This document shows, one piece after another, positions 60,304 through 64,000 of a stretch of DNA of 64,000 nucleotides; position 1 is the first letter of the stretch; each line of letters starts with the position of its first letter. Location of the stretch: the NCBI GenBank assembly GCA_002943765.1, contig PQWQ01000039.1:230449-294448 (forward strand), given 5' to 3'. The DNA comes from Psoroptes ovis. Its lineage: Eukaryota; Arthropoda; Arachnida; Sarcoptiformes; Psoroptidae. Below the pieces are notes generated by a model, which saw only the letters and a list, made by a program, of their open reading frames with translations, ran no database searches and had not been told where the DNA came from. The translations under genes and the position numbers were made by a program.

Positions 60304-63300
60304 TTTTTTCGATTTTTTGAAAAATTTTGACGATGTATAGCCTTAGATTTTTTCGAAAAATTCAAAAATTTGACGATGGATAGCCTTAGATTTTTTCGAA
60401 AAATTCAAAAATTTTGACGATGTATAGCCTTAGATTTTTTCGAAAAATTCAAAAATTTTGACGATGGATAGCCTTAGATTTTTTCGAAAAATTCAAAAAT
60501 TTTGACGATGTATAGCCTTAGATTTTTTCGATTTTTTCGAAAATTTTGACGATGGATAGCCTTAGATTTTTTCGAAAAATTTAAAAATTTTGTCGATAGT
60601 TAGCCTTAGATGTTTTCGATTTTTTCAAAAATTTTGACGATGGATAGTCTTAGATTTTTTCGAAAAATTCAAAAATTTTCACGATGGATAGCCTTAGATT
60701 TTTTCGATTTTTTGAAAAATTTTCACGATGGATAGCCTTAGATTTTTTCGATTTTTTGAAAAATTTTCACGATGGATAGCCTTAGATTTTTTCGATTTTT
60801 TGAAAAATTTTGACGATGGATAGCCTTAGATTTTTTCGAAAAATTCAAAAATTTTGTCGATAGATAGCCTTAGATTTTTTAGATTTTTTCAAAAATTTTG
60901 ACGATAGATAGCCTTAGATTTTTTCGAAAAATTTAAAAATTTTGACGATGGATAGTCTTAGATTTTTTCGAAAAATTTAAAAATTTTGACGATGGATAGC
61001 CTTAGATTTTTTCGAAAAATTCAAAAATTTTGTCGATAGATAGCCTTAGATTTTTTAGATTTTTTCAAAAATTTTGACGATAGATAGCCTTAGATTTTTT
61101 CGAAAAATTTAAAAATTTTGACGATGGATAGCCTTAGATTTTTTCGAAAAATTTAAAAATTTTGACGATGGATAGCCTTAGATTTTTTAGATTTTTTCAA
61201 AAATTTTGACGATAGATAGCCTTAGATTTTTTCGATTTTTTGAAAAATTTTGACGATGGATAGTCTTAGATTTTTTCGAAAAATTTAAAAATTTTGACGA
61301 TGGATAGCCTTAGATTTTTTAGATTTTTTCAAAAATTTTGACGATAGATAGCCTTAGATTTTTTCGATTTTTTGAAAAATTTTGACGATGGATAGTCTTA
61401 GATTTTTTCGAAAAATTTAAAAATTTTGACGATGGATAGCCTTAGATTTTTTCGAAAAATTTAAAAATTTTGACGATGGATAGCCTTAGATTTTTTAGAT
61501 TTTTTCAAAAATTTTGACGATAGATAGCCTTAGATTTTTTAGATTTTTTCAAAAATTTTGACGATGGATAGCCTTAGATTTTTTAGATTTTTTCAAAAAT
61601 TTTGACGATAGATAGCCTTAGATTTTTTCGATTTTTTGAAAAATTTTGACGATGGATAGTCTTAGATTTTTTCGAAAAATTTAAAAATTTTGACGATGGA
61701 TAGCCTTAGATTTTTTAGATTTTTTCAAAAATTTTGACGATAGATAGCCTTAGATTTTTTCGATTTTTTGAAAAATTTTGACGATGGATAGTCTTAGATT
61801 TTTTCGAAAAATTTAAAAATTTTGACGATGGATAGCCTTAGATTTTTTCGAAAAATTTAAAAATTTTGTCGATAGTTAGCCTTAGATTTTTTCGATTTTT
61901 TCAAAAATTTCCACGTATTATAGCCTTAGATGTTTTCGATTTTTTCAAAAATTTTGACGATGGATAGTCTTAGATTTTTTCGAAAAATTCAAAAATTTTC
62001 ACGATGGATAGCCTTAGATTTTTTCGATTTTTTGAAAAATTTTCACGATGGATAGCCTTAGATTTTTTCGATTTTTTGAAAAATTTTCACGATGGATAGC
62101 CTTAGATTTTTTCGATTTTTTGAAAAATTTTCACGATGGATAGCCTTAGATTTTTTCGATTTTTTCGAAAATTTTGACGATGGATAGCCTTAGATTTTTT
62201 CGAAAAATTTAAAAATTTTGTCGATAGTTAGCCTTAGATTTTTTCGATTTTTTCAAAAATTTCCACGTATTATAGCCTTAGATTTTTTCGATTTTTTCAA
62301 AAATTTTGACGATGGATAGTCTTAGATTTTTTCGAAAAATTTAAAAATTTTGACGATGGATAGCCTTAGATTTTTTCGAAAAATTTAAAAATTTTGACGA
62401 TGGATAGCCTTAGATTTTTTAGATTTTTTCAAAAATTTTGACGATAGATAGCCTTAGATTTTTTCGAAAAATTCAAAAATTTTCACGATGGATAGGCTTA
62501 GATTTTTTCGAAAAATTCAAAAATTTTGACGATAGATAGCCTTAGATTTTTTCGATTTTTTGAAAAATTTTGACGATGGATAGTCTTAGATTTTTTCGAA
62601 AAATTTAAAAATTTTGACGATGGATAGCCTTAGATTTTTTAGATTTTTTCAAAAATTTTGACGATGGATAGCCTTAGATTTTTTCGAAAAATTCAAAAAT
62701 TTTGTCGATAGATAGCCTTAGATTTTTTAGATTTTTTCAAAAATTTTGACGATAGATAGCCTTAGATTTTTTCGAAAAATTTAAAATTTTGACGATGGAT
62801 AGCCTTAGATTTTTTCGAAAAATTTAAAAATTTTGACGATGGATAGCCTTAGATTTTTTAGATTTTTTCAAAAATTTTGACGATAGATAGCCTTAGATTT
62901 TTTCGATTTTTTGAAAAATTTTGACGATGGATAGTCTTAGATTTTTTCGAAAATTTAAAAATTTTGACGATGGATAGCCTTAGATTTTTTAGATTTTTTC
63001 AAAAATTTTGACGATAGATAGCCTTAGATTTTTTCGATTTTTTGAAAAATTTTGACGATGGATAGTCTTAGATTTTTTCGAAAAATTTAAAAATTTTGAC
63101 GATGGATAGCCTTAGATTTTTTCGAAAAATTTAAAAATTTTGACGATGGATAGCCTTAGATTTTTTAGATTTTTTCAAAAATTTTGACGATAGATAGCCT
63201 TAGATTTTTTAGATTTTTTCAAAAATTTTGACGATGGATAGCCTTAGATTTTTTAGATTTTTTCAAAAATTTTGACGATAGATAGCCTTAGATTTTTTCG

Positions 63301-64000
63301 ATTTTTTGAAAAATTTTGACGATGGATAGTCTTAGATTTTTTCGAAAAATTTAAAAATTTTGACGATGGATAGCCTTAGATTTTTTAGATTTTTTCAAAA
63401 ATTTTGACGATAGATAGCCTTAGATTTTTTCGATTTTTTGAAAAATTTTGACGATGGATAGTCTTAGATTTTTTCGAAAAATTTAAAAATTTTGACGATG
63501 GATAGCCTTAGATTTTTCGAAAAATTTAAAAATTTTGTCGATAGTTAGCCTTAGATTTTTTCGATTTTTTCAAAAATTTCCACGTATTATAGCCTTAGAT
63601 GTTTTCGATTTTTTCAAAAATTTTGACGATGGATAGTCTTAGATTTTTTCGAAAAATTCAAAAATTTTCACGATGGATAGCCTTAGATTTTTTCGATTTT
63701 TTGAAAAATTTTCACGATGGATAGCCTTAGATTTTTTCGATTTTTTGAAAAATTTTCACGATGGATAGCCTTAGATTTTTTCGATTTTTTGAAAAATTTT
63801 CACGATGGATAGCCTTAGATTTTTTCGATTTTTCGAAATTTTGACGATGGATAGCCTTAGATTTTTTCGAAAAATTTAAAAATTTTGTCGATAGTTAGCC
63901 TTAGATTTTTTCGATTTTTTCAAAAATTTCCACGTATTATAGCCTTAGATTTTTTCGATTTTTTCAAAAATTTTGGACGATGGATAGTCTTAGATTTTTT
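60304..64000. repeat. 44-bp tandem satellite array, continuing past the window end
   Basis: About 84 tandem units of 44 bp, each with the constant part GACGATGGATAGCCTTAGAT and a variable AT half. The AT half comes in three main forms: one with the palindrome TTTTTCGAAAAA, one with CGATTTTTTGAAAAA and one with AGATTTTTTCAAAAA. Units are ordered. Variants recur every 132 bp (61261, 61393, 61657, 61789), a CACGTATTAT variant recurs at 352 bp (61912, 62264), and a block of about 1.67 kb repeats (61921 and 63590). Small 1-3 bp deletions are the only length changes. No ORF. Confidence 0.95.

Noticed and set aside
60304..64000. CRISPR-like array
   Set aside because: Units are head-to-tail without unique spacers, and the genome is eukaryotic. 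It is a satellite.
1..64000. tRNA or rRNA genes
   Set aside because: No cloverleaf or conserved rRNA stretch was recognised by eye. A covariance-model scan would be needed to exclude a tRNA.

Overview
The window looks like nuclear DNA of a small-genome arthropod, most likely an acariform (dust-mite-like) mite. It is very AT-rich. Genes carry many short GT-AG introns (about 60-100 bp) beside a few long ones. Proteins have Asn, Asp, Gln and His runs that come from AAT, GAT, CAA and CAT repeats, and the conserved parts are of animal type. The species is inferred from style and was not searched.

Layout: 1-6.9 kb is gene-poor. At 6.9-10.5 kb is a compact cluster: GMPPA on the minus strand, head-to-head with RPAIN on the plus strand, which is tail-to-tail with a two-exon multi-pass membrane protein on the minus strand. 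At 10.5-15.4 kb there is non-coding DNA. At 15.4-30.9 kb lies an 11-exon ULK/Atg1 autophagy kinase whose first intron is 8.2 kb. MBLAC1 (metallo-beta-lactamase fold) follows at 31.9-32.6 kb. At 32.6-45 kb the DNA is mostly non-coding, with two candidate alternative first exons. At 45.3-58.7 kb is a large 12-exon gene for a protein with a RabBD/FYVE-like zinc finger and, far downstream, an Ig-like domain. DNAJC19/Tim14 is at 59.1-59.6 kb. A truncated pogo/CENP-B-like DNA-binding ORF is at 59.7-60.1 kb. From 60.3 kb to the end is a 44-bp satellite array with higher-order structure.

At least 33 copies of an approximately 80-bp mariner-like MITE (ends TTAGGTTGTCC...GGACAACCTAA, TA target) lie in introns and intergenic DNA, none in a confident exon. 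They fall into three types: a nearly symmetrical hairpin type, an asymmetric type found equally in both orientations, and a type in which both arms changed together (CCGAAAAG to CCCATAAG).

The genes are unrelated housekeeping or signalling genes (GDP-mannose metabolism, RPA import, autophagy, mitochondrial import, a probable Rab/cytoskeletal scaffold). I see no operon-like system. The most unusual content is the MITE family with covarying arms, the RabBD plus Ig protein, and the CENP-B-like ORF next to a satellite.
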